The translations under genes were made by a program, and so were the position numbers. From Flammeovirgaceae bacterium SG7u.111 (GTDB taxonomy: Bacteria > Bacteroidota > Bacteroidia > Cytophagales > Flammeovirgaceae), in NCBI GenBank assembly GCA_034044135.1, contig CP139021.1:2061635-2125634 (forward strand): a stretch of DNA of 64,000 bases, read 5' to 3'. This document shows, one piece after another, positions 7,941 through 15,325 of the stretch (position 1 is the stretch's first letter; each line of letters opens with the position of its first letter). The notes below the pieces were generated by a model. That model was given only the letters and a program-made list of their open reading frames with translations, had not been told where the DNA came from and made no database searches.

Positions 7941-8288
7941 ATGGGAAATACTGAACAAGCAAAGGCAAATGCGTTCGTCGTTGTAGAGATCATTGAATAT
8001 GTCCCCAATTCGGTAGTTATCAAAACGATCATAAAGAAAACAACTGGCAATATATCGGTGTCTTCTTTTGATACAGGAGAGTCCCTTACTAAAAAATCTC
8101 CATTCGACACCTTCATACAAGTAATTGATGGAAAGGCTGAGGTTGTTATCGATGAGGAGTCTCACTTGCTTGAAACAGGGCAGGCTATCATTATCCCTGC
8201 CCATGCCCAAAATAGTATAAAAGCCAATGTGAGGTTCAAAATGATTTCCACAATAATTAAAAGTGGGTATGAAGATGTTGTGATCTAA
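7941..8288 (+). CDS. Cupin-domain protein, metal ligands apparently lost
   Basis: The 115-residue protein is a single small cupin: strand pairs around 'ISVSSFDTGESLTKKSPFDTF' and 'VIDGKAEVVIDEESHLLETGQAIIIPAHAQNSIKA'. The second cupin motif shape (G-x5-P-x-x-x-x-H/N) is kept. The usual G-(X)-H-x-H triad of motif 1 reads T-K-K-S-P, and the motif 2 His position reads Asn, so metal-dependent catalysis is unlikely. A ligand-binding or regulatory role is more plausible. It is cytoplasmic (no signal peptide), 18 bases after the 39-aa gene and 14 bases before the transglutaminase gene. Confidence 0.75.
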   Translation: MGNTEQAKANAFVVVEIIEYVPNSVVIKTIIKKTTGNISVSSFDTGESLTKKSPFDTFIQVIDGKAEVVIDEESHLLETGQAIIIPAHAQNSIKANVRFKMISTIIKSGYEDVVI

Positions 8289-8302
8289 ATTCAAAAACGC
8301 TT

Positions 8303-9163
8303 ATGGAGCAAAAAATGGAAACGAAATTAAAGATAGTACACGAAACGGTATATGAGTTTACGAATGAGGTATTTATCGAACCTCATTATTTGAGGTTCAA
8401 ACCACGTGTCACATCTTACAATAAACTAGAAAGTATTGATTTCAAGATATTTCCAACTCCTATAAGCTTGTCGGAACAAAGCGATGCAGAAAACAACTCG
8501 GTCTATTTTTGCCAGTTTGATGGACTTCATATGATGGTTAGTTTCCGTTCAATATCCGTAGTGACGCTGTGGGAAAATAATCCATTTAACTTTGGCTTGT
8601 TCCCCATCGAAAATTATGATTTGCCCTTGCAATACGATCCACAAACACAGATGATCTTGCATGCGGCACTTTTGCCATATAACATCAGCAACTCGCTGAT
8701 TGACTTCGGAAATACCGTGCTTGCCAATTCTAACAATAAAACCTTGGATTTTCTGGTGAACCTTACCAATAGGATTTATGCTGATTTTACAGGAGAGACA
8801 AGGCTGGTAGGGGAGCCAAATAGCCCAGAGACCACTCTTCAACGTGGAAAGGGTTCGTGTAGGGATCTTGCTTGGATGCAGATTCATCTGCTCAGGTATT
8901 TTGGCATTGCGGCGAGGTTTGTAAGTGGGTATTATTTTACAAATGCGGGGCACACTCCTTACGAATTACATGCCTGGGTGGAAGTTTACCTCCCGGGGGC
9001 TGGCTGGGTCGGGTTTGATCCTAGCAATGGAATACTTGCAGGAAGCTCCCATATTCCAGTTTGTTCCAGTGCCCATTATCAACATACAATGCCAATTACT
9101 GGAACGTACAGGGGAGCTCCAAATACTAATATGGAGACATCCCTTTTAATTGAAAAAATCTAA
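8303..9163 (+). CDS. Transglutaminase-like cysteine protease family protein
   Basis: This 286-residue protein has the bacterial transglutaminase-like N-terminal beta domain (residues 1-110, 'HETVYEFTNEVFIEPHYLRFKPR') followed by the transglutaminase core. The catalytic triad is visible as Cys186 in 'GSCRDLAW', His223 in 'YELHAWVEVYLPG' and Asp239 in 'GFDPSNG'. No signal peptide is seen, so it is cytoplasmic. Members usually act as proteases, amidases or isopeptidases, not as cross-linkers. The tight spacing (14 bases after the cupin stop, 11 bases before the next gene) shows operon membership. In-frame ATG 8315 is an alternative start. Confidence 0.88.
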   Translation: MEQKMETKLKIVHETVYEFTNEVFIEPHYLRFKPRVTSYNKLESIDFKIFPTPISLSEQSDAENNSVYFCQFDGLHMMVSFRSISVVTLWENNPFNFGLFPIENYDLPLQYDPQTQMILHAALLPYNISNSLIDFGNTVLANSNNKTLDFLVNLTNRIYADFTGETRLVGEPNSPETTLQRGKGSCRDLAWMQIHLLRYFGIAARFVSGYYFTNAGHTPYELHAWVEVYLPGAGWVGFDPSNGILAGSSHIPVCSSAHYQHTMPITGTYRGAPNTNMETSLLIEKI

Positions 9164-9174
9164 CTATTAAAATT

Positions 9175-9432
9175 ATGAGTGGAACATTTGTTCAGAATAA
9201 GTACAACGCCGGAGATGTGGTTTTTTCAAAAAAGAACCCAACTACCAAGTTGCTTGTCAGGCGGTACATAGATCGGATTTATTACTGTAAAGTACAGGAC
9301 TTCCCTGAGAGAAAAGAAGAGGTGTATTTTGAACGAGAGCTTGTGGAAGATTTGGCACTAGCGGCAAAAAACAAAAAAAGCTTAGATGAAAATAATGCAA
9401 AAATAGCACCCGCACCTGACCTATTGCCTTAA
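9175..9432 (+). CDS. Conserved small hypothetical protein (85 aa)
   Basis: The product begins 'SGTFVQNKYNAGDVVFSKKN' and continues with 'KLLVRRYIDRIYYCKVQ' and 'KEEVYFERELVED'. This looks like a small SH3-like beta barrel followed by a disordered Lys/Asn tail. The 'AGDVVFSKKNPTxKLxVRRYxDRIYYC' pattern recalls conserved Bacteroidota proteins of unknown function. It directly follows the transglutaminase gene (11-base gap) and precedes the CsbD-like gene. No function can be assigned. Confidence 0.65.
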   Translation: MSGTFVQNKYNAGDVVFSKKNPTTKLLVRRYIDRIYYCKVQDFPERKEEVYFERELVEDLALAAKNKKSLDENNAKIAPAPDLLP

Positions 9433-9495
9433 AGTAGTTACACCCACTCCCGAAAGAAAATCATCTTAACCCAAAATGCCATAGGCAACCCAAAA

Positions 9496-9681
9496 ATGGA
9501 TATTTTAAGAAGTTGGAGAGAACAAAAGGTTATGCTTAAATGGAGGTTTTCTTGTCTTACCGACGAAGATTTCGCCTATAAGGAAGGGCAAAAAGAAGGT
9601 ATGCTTGATAGGCTTTCCAAAAAGCTTGGAAAAACACGGGAGGAGCTGGAATTGCTCTTTGCCGAACTACAGACTTATTAA
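9496..9681 (+). CDS. CsbD-like small stress protein
   Basis: This 61-residue protein reads 'MDILRSWREQKVMLKWRF', 'LTDEDFAYKEGQKEGMLDRL', 'KKLGKTREELELLFAELQ'. The order W-x-Q-x-K, 'L(T/S)DEDF', 'G-x-x-x-x-M-L-x-x-L', 'KLGKTREEL' is the Bacteroidota version of CsbD-type general stress proteins, small helical proteins induced by stress. Its place in the cluster supports a stress or membrane-homeostasis theme. The biochemical function of the family is unknown. Confidence 0.65.
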   Translation: MDILRSWREQKVMLKWRFSCLTDEDFAYKEGQKEGMLDRLSKKLGKTREELELLFAELQTY

Positions 9682-9838
9682 GGAATTATGCTAAAACAAA
9701 AATGGCTTGGGATTTTTATCCCTTCCAAATTTTTTTGTTTTGCCCCTATGGCTAGCGGGGTACTTAAAAATGCCCTCTCTATTGTGGAATGGGGGTAAAG
9801 CATGGGGGAAACCTCAATGAAATATAACCATTACAACA

Positions 9839-10918
9839 ATGAAAAATTTAAAATTTTCTCAACCAGGAGGCTCCAGCTTTGCAAAGACCTTGCGAACGAG
9901 GGTAGATGAATACTTCGAAAGTAATAACAAAAATAAATACGGTAATAGTAGTATGGTGATTAAAACTGTGTGTATGCTAACCGTTTTCTTTGTGCCTCTC
10001 ATTATTATGGGTACAGGAATAGTCGCTAATGTCTTTGTTTTATTTGCCTTGTATATAATGTGTGGGCTAGGGATGGTCGGCATAGGAATGGGGGTGATGC
10101 ATGATGCTATTCATGGGTCTTATTCAAAAAGCCAAAAAGTGAATAAATACTTGGGCTACACCATGAACCTTATTGGGGCGAATGCCGGTGTTTGGAAGAT
10201 TCAGCACAATGTGCTCCATCATACCTATACAAATGTAGATCAAGCAGATGATGATATTAACGCACCTTTCTTCCTGCGCTTTTCCCCACATGCAAAGTTA
10301 TATTGGCTTCATCGCTTCCAATACATTTACATTTGGTTCTTTTACGGACTTTCCACAATTTCATGGGTGACTATGAAGGATTTTGTAAGGCTGAGCCGCT
10401 ATAACAAAATGGGTTTTTTCAAAGAAAAAGGGGAGTTTAGGGCTAATATTTTGAAAATTGCCGCTTGGAAAGTCTTTTATTACTCCTATGCGTTAGTGCT
10501 TCCGCTGGTTATGGTGCAATTACCTGCTTGGATCATAGTGTCGGCTTTTTTGAGCATGCATTTTGTAACCGGAATTTGCATGAGCATCGTTTTCCAAACG
10601 GCCCATGTTGTGCCCGATACCGCATTTCCCCAACCGAATGAAAAAGGAATCATCGCCAACGATTGGTCATTGCACCAATTGGCTACAACAAGCAACTACG
10701 CACCAAGGAGCAGGGTGTTTTCTTGGCTTATTGGTGGGCTCAACTATCAAATAGAGCATCATTTGTTACCTAATATCTGCCATGTGCATTACAGACACAT
10801 TTCCAAAATTGTTTCCAAAACGGCGGAGGAGTTCGGTATGCCGTACTTGGTGGAAAAAACCTTCTTTGACGCACTTATAAGCCATATAAAAATGCTTCGC
10901 CAGTTGGGTAGGGCTTAA
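9839..10918 (+). CDS. Membrane fatty acid desaturase
   Basis: This 359-residue integral-membrane enzyme has the three histidine boxes that hold the di-iron centre: HDAIH at 88-92, HNVLHH at 123-128 and Q-I-E-H-H near 305-308. Hydrophobic segments lie at about 43-85 and 200-255. The third box of the Q-x-x-H-H type is typical of front-end or acyl-lipid desaturases. The enzyme introduces a double bond into membrane acyl chains and so raises fluidity. A 157-base gap separates it from the CsbD-like gene, so it may have its own promoter; the terminator at 10936 closes the unit. Confidence 0.9.
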   Translation: MKNLKFSQPGGSSFAKTLRTRVDEYFESNNKNKYGNSSMVIKTVCMLTVFFVPLIIMGTGIVANVFVLFALYIMCGLGMVGIGMGVMHDAIHGSYSKSQKVNKYLGYTMNLIGANAGVWKIQHNVLHHTYTNVDQADDDINAPFFLRFSPHAKLYWLHRFQYIYIWFFYGLSTISWVTMKDFVRLSRYNKMGFFKEKGEFRANILKIAAWKVFYYSYALVLPLVMVQLPAWIIVSAFLSMHFVTGICMSIVFQTAHVVPDTAFPQPNEKGIIANDWSLHQLATTSNYAPRSRVFSWLIGGLNYQIEHHLLPNICHVHYRHISKIVSKTAEEFGMPYLVEKTFFDALISHIKMLRQLGRA

Positions 10919-10935
10919 TTTACTTTCGAAAGGGT

Positions 10936-10962
10936 AGGGCACAAAGCGCCCTTTTCCTTTTA
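10936..10962 (+). terminator. Terminator after the desaturase
   Basis: AGGGC (10936-10940) pairs with GCCCT (10948-10952), followed by TTTTCCTTTT. The stem is short, and it sits between convergent genes. Confidence 0.5.
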
Positions 10963-10978
10963 TTGTTGAGTATGATAA

Positions 10979-11779
10979 TTACGCTGTTAGCATAGAGGTA
11001 GTTACTTTAATGAGAGTTTCAATTTTCACTTCGTCATAAGCATCTGAATGAGCTGCCTCAAAGCCCTTGGTATCATTATCGTAATAGGCTCCAGTCATGT
11101 TTTTATAATCGTCAGATATTGCCAAGTCAAATAAGATATTTGCCCCTTTATCAGCGGAAGACCAAGAGTTTCCATAGGCTTCCATTACCATTTTCGTGTT
11201 TAATAAAGAGCCTGGGTTTACGGCAATCACTGCTATATTTTGAACCTTTTCTGCCAAATAAAAGCTCCACATGGTCAGCGCTAATTTGCTTTGAGCATAG
11301 GCTTCCTGTTCATGTTCCTGTTTTTTCCCAGATAATACGTCATAGTCTACCGAAGACTGTGCAGCCGAGCTTAGGTTCAAAATGCGTGGTTCTATTCCTT
11401 TGTTTAGTAAAGGGATCAACTCTTTTGTAAGTAAATAGGGAGCCAAATAATTTACAACAATTCGCATGTCCAAACCATCTTTATTGAATGGTGAAGAACT
11501 TTTAAACACACCTGCATTATTGATGAGCACATCAATTTTGGGCAGCTCTTTTATGATTTGCCGAGCCAACTTCCTTACTGAATCCAATGCTGAAAAATCT
11601 GCTACAAATCCTTTTATATTATCATTTTTTGATAGTGATTTCACTTCTGAGATCGCATCAGAAAGCTTTTTGGGGTTTCTACCGTGAAGGTAAACGTCAT
11701 GCCCTTCCTTGGCAAACTTTATTGCAGTAAGCTTGCCTATTCCATCTGTGCTTCCGGTTATTAATATGGTCTTTTTCAT
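10979..11779 (-). CDS. Short-chain dehydrogenase/reductase (SDR)
   Basis: The 266-residue cytoplasmic oxidoreductase has the Rossmann nucleotide motif TGSTDGIG (residues 8-15), with 'HGRNPKKL' suggesting NADP preference. It also has the N-N-A-G motif ('VLINNAGVF') and the catalytic S...Y-x-x-x-K ('LSSAAQSSVDYDV' then 'YAQSK'). The layout resembles the retinol-dehydrogenase-like classical SDRs. Its start overlaps the stop of the upstream luciferase-like gene by four bases (ATGA), so the two are translationally coupled and may act in one pathway. The substrate is unknown. Confidence 0.88.
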   Translation of the reverse strand: MKKTILITGSTDGIGKLTAIKFAKEGHDVYLHGRNPKKLSDAISEVKSLSKNDNIKGFVADFSALDSVRKLARQIIKELPKIDVLINNAGVFKSSSPFNKDGLDMRIVVNYLAPYLLTKELIPLLNKGIEPRILNLSSAAQSSVDYDVLSGKKQEHEQEAYAQSKLALTMWSFYLAEKVQNIAVIAVNPGSLLNTKMVMEAYGNSWSSADKGANILFDLAISDDYKNMTGAYYDNDTKGFEAAHSDAYDEVKIETLIKVTTSMLTA

Positions 11780-12792
11780 GATACTATTTGTTCTCCTTTG
11801 AAAGTATGAAAATGGGGTAATACTTTATTGGCAATTCGTTCTAAGGTGCTGTTCATATCCATAGAATTAAATCTAAGGTTTAGGGCCACATGGTTCACGG
11901 CCATGTCTTTTAATTGATCCAAATATTCAATCAAATAATTAGCGCCAATCTTAAAACCTAGTGGGATAGGCTCTGGTTTAAAATCATCGTTGTCTTGTAA
12001 TACAACATATAAGGGTTGTATAAAAGGCTTGTCGAAGTCTTGTGTTTTAGCAATAAGTTCTCGCCACTGCTCTATCGTGAGCTTTTGTTGGTATAGGTTT
12101 TTAGGGTAGGACATCCACCCATCTCCATTTTCCACGTTCCACTCCAGTGACTGCTGGCTATATCCAGTGATTAGCATGGGTATTTTATGAGCAGTAGGTT
12201 TAGGAAGTATGTCAATATTTCCCTTTAGCTCTCCGTATGGGTTTGAGGCTAAGGTCGGGAAGCTTTCTTCTGCCTCTCTTATGTATTCAAAAGACGCACG
12301 AAATAAGTTGCCTCGCTGTTCATGATTGATACCCATTGCAGGGTATTCATCGTACCTGTCGCCAGATGCAACTCCTAACACAAACCTTCCGCCAGAGAGC
12401 TGATCGATACTTGCGGCTGACTTAGCTACATGAACAGGGTGGTGCAAGGGAAGTGCAATACTTGCAATGCCTAAAGTAATGCTTGATGTTTGCCCCGCCA
12501 AGTATCCTAAATAGGTAAAAGGATCGAATAGTTGCCCAGCGTCTCCAAATGAAGGTACATTGAAAGGGATATCTCGAACCCACAAAGCTTTAAACCCTAA
12601 TTCCTCTATTTGCTGTACCCGTTGCAAATGATCTTTCATAGTTGGTACAGGGCTATTTGAGTAATTCTCGATAGGAATTACAAGACCAAGACTTAGCTCA
12701 TTAGGTTTGAAAATGCTGTTGTAACCTTGGTTTATTATTTGAAACTCCGATCTGTTTGCTTTTTTTGACATTTTATTAGTTGTGCTAGGCAT
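11776..12792 (-). CDS. LLM-class (bacterial luciferase-like) flavin oxidoreductase
   Basis: This 338-residue TIM-barrel monooxygenase-type protein shows the family markers 'LGLVIPIENY', 'GFKALWVRDIPF', 'LDPFTYLG'-like 'FDPFTYLGYLAGQTSSITLG', 'LPLHHPVHVAKSAASIDQLS' and 'GGRFVLGVASGDRYDEYPAMG'. It looks like the BA3436-type LLM subfamily. These enzymes use FMNH2 or F420. It leads a two-gene unit with the SDR and is divergent from the AraC regulator at 13244. An alternative ATG is at 12771, seven codons in. Confidence 0.85.
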   Translation of the reverse strand: MPSTTNKMSKKANRSEFQIINQGYNSIFKPNELSLGLVIPIENYSNSPVPTMKDHLQRVQQIEELGFKALWVRDIPFNVPSFGDAGQLFDPFTYLGYLAGQTSSITLGIASIALPLHHPVHVAKSAASIDQLSGGRFVLGVASGDRYDEYPAMGINHEQRGNLFRASFEYIREAEESFPTLASNPYGELKGNIDILPKPTAHKIPMLITGYSQQSLEWNVENGDGWMSYPKNLYQQKLTIEQWRELIAKTQDFDKPFIQPLYVVLQDNDDFKPEPIPLGFKIGANYLIEYLDQLKDMAVNHVALNLRFNSMDMNSTLERIANKVLPHFHTFKGEQIVS

Positions 12793-13243
12793 CGTTTATT
12801 AACGGTGTTGAATTTTCATTCTTAGAGCATGGGTCTTCCTGCAAGTTGCGGAAAAATCCATGTGGTTTTTTTAACAGGATCATCTTTCGCTTTTATAAGT
12901 AAGTAGTTGCTTACAATGCTGTACGTGCTTTAAAGTGAGGTACATATTCAGAATCTTTCATAAAGTTAAGTGCAGCTCCCTCTTCTTTACCTTCCACGCG
13001 TTTCATCATTTGTAGGGCCGACATCTAGAATAGAGTAATAAACCATCGTTTTTATGTTTTAAATTAATATTGTTTTTAAGTAATACAAAGGTGCATATTA
13101 GTATCAAAAATATGATTGTATAATTATTGGTTAAATCGGTAAGGGATTTGGGGAAATAGCTTTTATAGAGGCTTTTTAACTTGAATTGTAGTTTTTAAAC
13201 CGTATTTGGTTTATTTTAGCATAGGTGAACCAATATTAATACT
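12793..13243. other. Divergent intergenic region with a possible gene remnant
   Basis: This 451-base region separates the LLM/SDR unit from the divergent AraC regulator and must hold both promoters, though none matches consensus well. On the minus strand it carries a 37-codon frame (12911-13024) that looks like a piece of a protein. The rest is AT-rich with no recognisable element. Confidence 0.4.
12911..13024 (-). pseudogene. Possible remnant ORF, 37 aa
   Basis: The frame starts MSALQMMKRVEGKEEGAALN and ends HFKARTAL, with protein-like composition and a stop codon directly before its ATG. A second frame shifted by one base starts 22 bases upstream (MVYYSILDV) and overlaps it, which would fit a frameshifted fragment of a longer gene. 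I do not recognise the family, and chance cannot be excluded. Confidence 0.25.
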
Positions 13244-14098
13244 ATGCTATTAGAAGAGACTCAAAAGATTTTTGAAATTCAAGTGGAGGAGTTTTCAGAA
13301 TGGGAAAAAAGGCCTCATAGACATAACTTCTTCGAGCTAGTGTATGTCGATTATGGTAAGGGGTATCAATGCATAAACCTGAATGAATTTGAATATAGTT
13401 CTGGAAATGTATTCCTTCTGCCGCCTATGGATTGCCATTCATTCAAAATCCATGAGCCCTCTCGTTTCTTTTTTATCAGGTTTACAGACCATTATTTTCT
13501 GAGCGACGATAAACCTATCGATTACAAGAGCTGGTTTGATAAGATGGCTTACGTCCTTTCCAATTACAATAAAGTACCAGGAGATATTATAAGCTCGGAG
13601 AGAGAAAGGGCATTTATAGTGCAAACGATCAAGGCTATTTTCAAAGAGTATACTTCTGCAGATAGCTATTCTGATTCTATTATTACGGGTATGATGACTG
13701 CTATTCTGAATATTTTGGCAAGGAGTGTGGAAAAGCAATATGTAGATCAGGCGAATAAAATAGATAGTAGGTTTGGAGAGGTATTGCGGTATATCAATAC
13801 GAATATCAATGACCAAAAACTGCTAAGAATTCCGGTTTTATCAGATAGGTTTGGTATTTCACCCACGTATTTTTCTGAGTACTTTAAAAAGCATGCAGAG
13901 ATGGGGCTTGCAGAATATATCACAAAATCCAAGTTAAAATTGGTGCAAACGAAGCTGCTTCATACCGACTTTAGCCTAAAGGAAATCGCTTATCAGTTGA
14001 ACTTTACCGATAGCAGCCACCTAGCAAAGGCGTTCAAAAATGTTTACGGAATGACCATAAAAGAATTCAAGCAAAGCGGACAAACCTGTTGTGCTTAA
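13244..14098 (+). CDS. AraC-family transcriptional regulator (cupin + HTH)
   Basis: This 284-residue regulator has an N-terminal cupin sensing domain (residues 15-100: '[20 protein letters not shown]', then '[15 protein letters not shown]') and a C-terminal double helix-turn-helix ('[20 protein letters not shown]' and '[21 protein letters not shown]', ending '[10 protein letters not shown]'). It is divergent from the LLM oxidoreductase/SDR pair, which are its most likely targets. It would bind a small ligand in the cupin pocket and activate transcription. Confidence 0.88.
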   Translation: MLLEETQKIFEIQVEEFSEWEKRPHRHNFFELVYVDYGKGYQCINLNEFEYSSGNVFLLPPMDCHSFKIHEPSRFFFIRFTDHYFLSDDKPIDYKSWFDKMAYVLSNYNKVPGDIISSERERAFIVQTIKAIFKEYTSADSYSDSIITGMMTAILNILARSVEKQYVDQANKIDSRFGEVLRYINTNINDQKLLRIPVLSDRFGISPTYFSEYFKKHAEMGLAEYITKSKLKLVQTKLLHTDFSLKEIAYQLNFTDSSHLAKAFKNVYGMTIKEFKQSGQTCCA

Positions 14099-14143
14099 AA
14101 TTCGATTTTATATCAGATATCGCTAGAAACTTGCCTAAACGTC

Positions 14144-15325
14144 CTACTCCGTAATCAGATTGAAAGCTCCATCGATAAGGAATTGGCTATCTTCTGGGAA
14201 GTCTTTGCTATTTAAGATTTCTATATATCCATTATGCATATGTCCAATGCTTACTTCGTGCTTTTCAAACGTGTATCCCGCTTCAGAAGAACTCTTTAAC
14301 ACCAGTACATAATTGGTCCCTTCTACCTCCACAATAGCATCTTGGGGCAAGGACGTTTTTGATTCCGAAGTAGTGTAAATATCGGCTTGAACATACATGC
14401 CTGGGTTGAATTTATGGGTATTGTTTTCATCCGATAGGTGGCCGTGGATACCGATAGTGCGGCTTTCAGGATCAACCGTTTTGTTTACCAAATAGACAAC
14501 CCCTTTGTAAGTTTTGCTATCGATTTCTTGTGTTCTAAATTCTATCTGTTGGCCAATGGCTACTTTCGCAAGGTCTTTTTCAAAGATATTCAGCTCTAGG
14601 TGCATATGATTGGTGTTGATGATCGTGATAGCTATGTTCGATGCATTTAAAAATTCCCCTTGGGTAATATTGACCTTGGTTACATAGCCATCTATCGGCG
14701 AGGTGATTTTTACCGTGGTAACGATATTCTCTAAAGTGAGGGAACTAGGCTTTATGTTCATGAGCTCTAGCTTCTTTTTCAACGATTCATATTTGACTCG
14801 TGTGACGGTGTAGTCCGCTTCGGCTTTGAGGTAGTTTTTCTCCGAAGTGACATTATCCTTTACCAAGTTTTTCTGTCTTTCATAGTCTGATTTAAGGTAA
14901 ACCAATTGTCCTTGCGCTTCCAGAAAATCTTGCTGAAGTTGTACATAATCAGGGTTCCCTAACAGGAATAAGATTTGCCCTTTTTTTACCTGCTCACCAG
15001 GTAGTAGCTGGATGTCTTTTACATATCCCCCAAAGTAAGCACTTACCGATACCCGGTTTTTTGGAGGAACATCAAACATGCCGTTGGCTTTTACCACCTC
15101 ATGGAAATTTTGCATTTCCAGTTTGCCTAGCTTCATACCAGAGGATTGGAACTGGTTTTTGGTCAGTTCATACCCGCTTTCAGGCAGGGCTATAACTTCC
15201 GCCTCTTCAGATGGGTTTTCTGGCGCTTTCTTTGACGAACAAGCTGCCAAGGTGAGCATGGCAAGAAAGATCAAAGACCGTATTGAGATGTTCTGCATTG
15301 GGATTGCATGATATGTTTTCATCAT
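14144..15325 (-). CDS. RND efflux periplasmic adaptor (CzcB/CusB-like lipoprotein)
   Basis: The 393-residue adaptor has a lipoprotein signal (lipobox TLAAC, Cys29 from the first ATG; the ATG at 15298 is an equally plausible start). It then shows the membrane-fusion-protein order: barrel-sandwich 'GGYVKDIQLLPGEQVKKGQI', a helical hairpin ('FLEAQGQLVYLKSDYERQKN'), the second half of the lipoyl domain ('ITSPIDGYVTKVNITQGEFL'), and beta-barrel and C-terminal domains. It joins the inner-membrane pump to the outer-membrane channel. It overlaps the pump gene as TAATG, so it is the last gene of a coupled metal-efflux operon. Its start is shared with the pump's stop at 15325. Confidence 0.9.
   Translation of the reverse strand: MMKTYHAIPMQNISIRSLIFLAMLTLAACSSKKAPENPSEEAEVIALPESGYELTKNQFQSSGMKLGKLEMQNFHEVVKANGMFDVPPKNRVSVSAYFGGYVKDIQLLPGEQVKKGQILFLLGNPDYVQLQQDFLEAQGQLVYLKSDYERQKNLVKDNVTSEKNYLKAEADYTVTRVKYESLKKKLELMNIKPSSLTLENIVTTVKITSPIDGYVTKVNITQGEFLNASNIAITIINTNHMHLELNIFEKDLAKVAIGQQIEFRTQEIDSKTYKGVVYLVNKTVDPESRTIGIHGHLSDENNTHKFNPGMYVQADIYTTSESKTSLPQDAIVEVEGTNYVLVLKSSSEAGYTFEKHEVSIGHMHNGYIEILNSKDFPEDSQFLIDGAFNLITE

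Noticed and set aside
9745-9765. Hairpin GCCCCTATGGCTAGCGGGG after the CsbD-like gene as a terminator
   Set aside because: The stem is only four G-C pairs with an imperfect centre and no T-run follows it.
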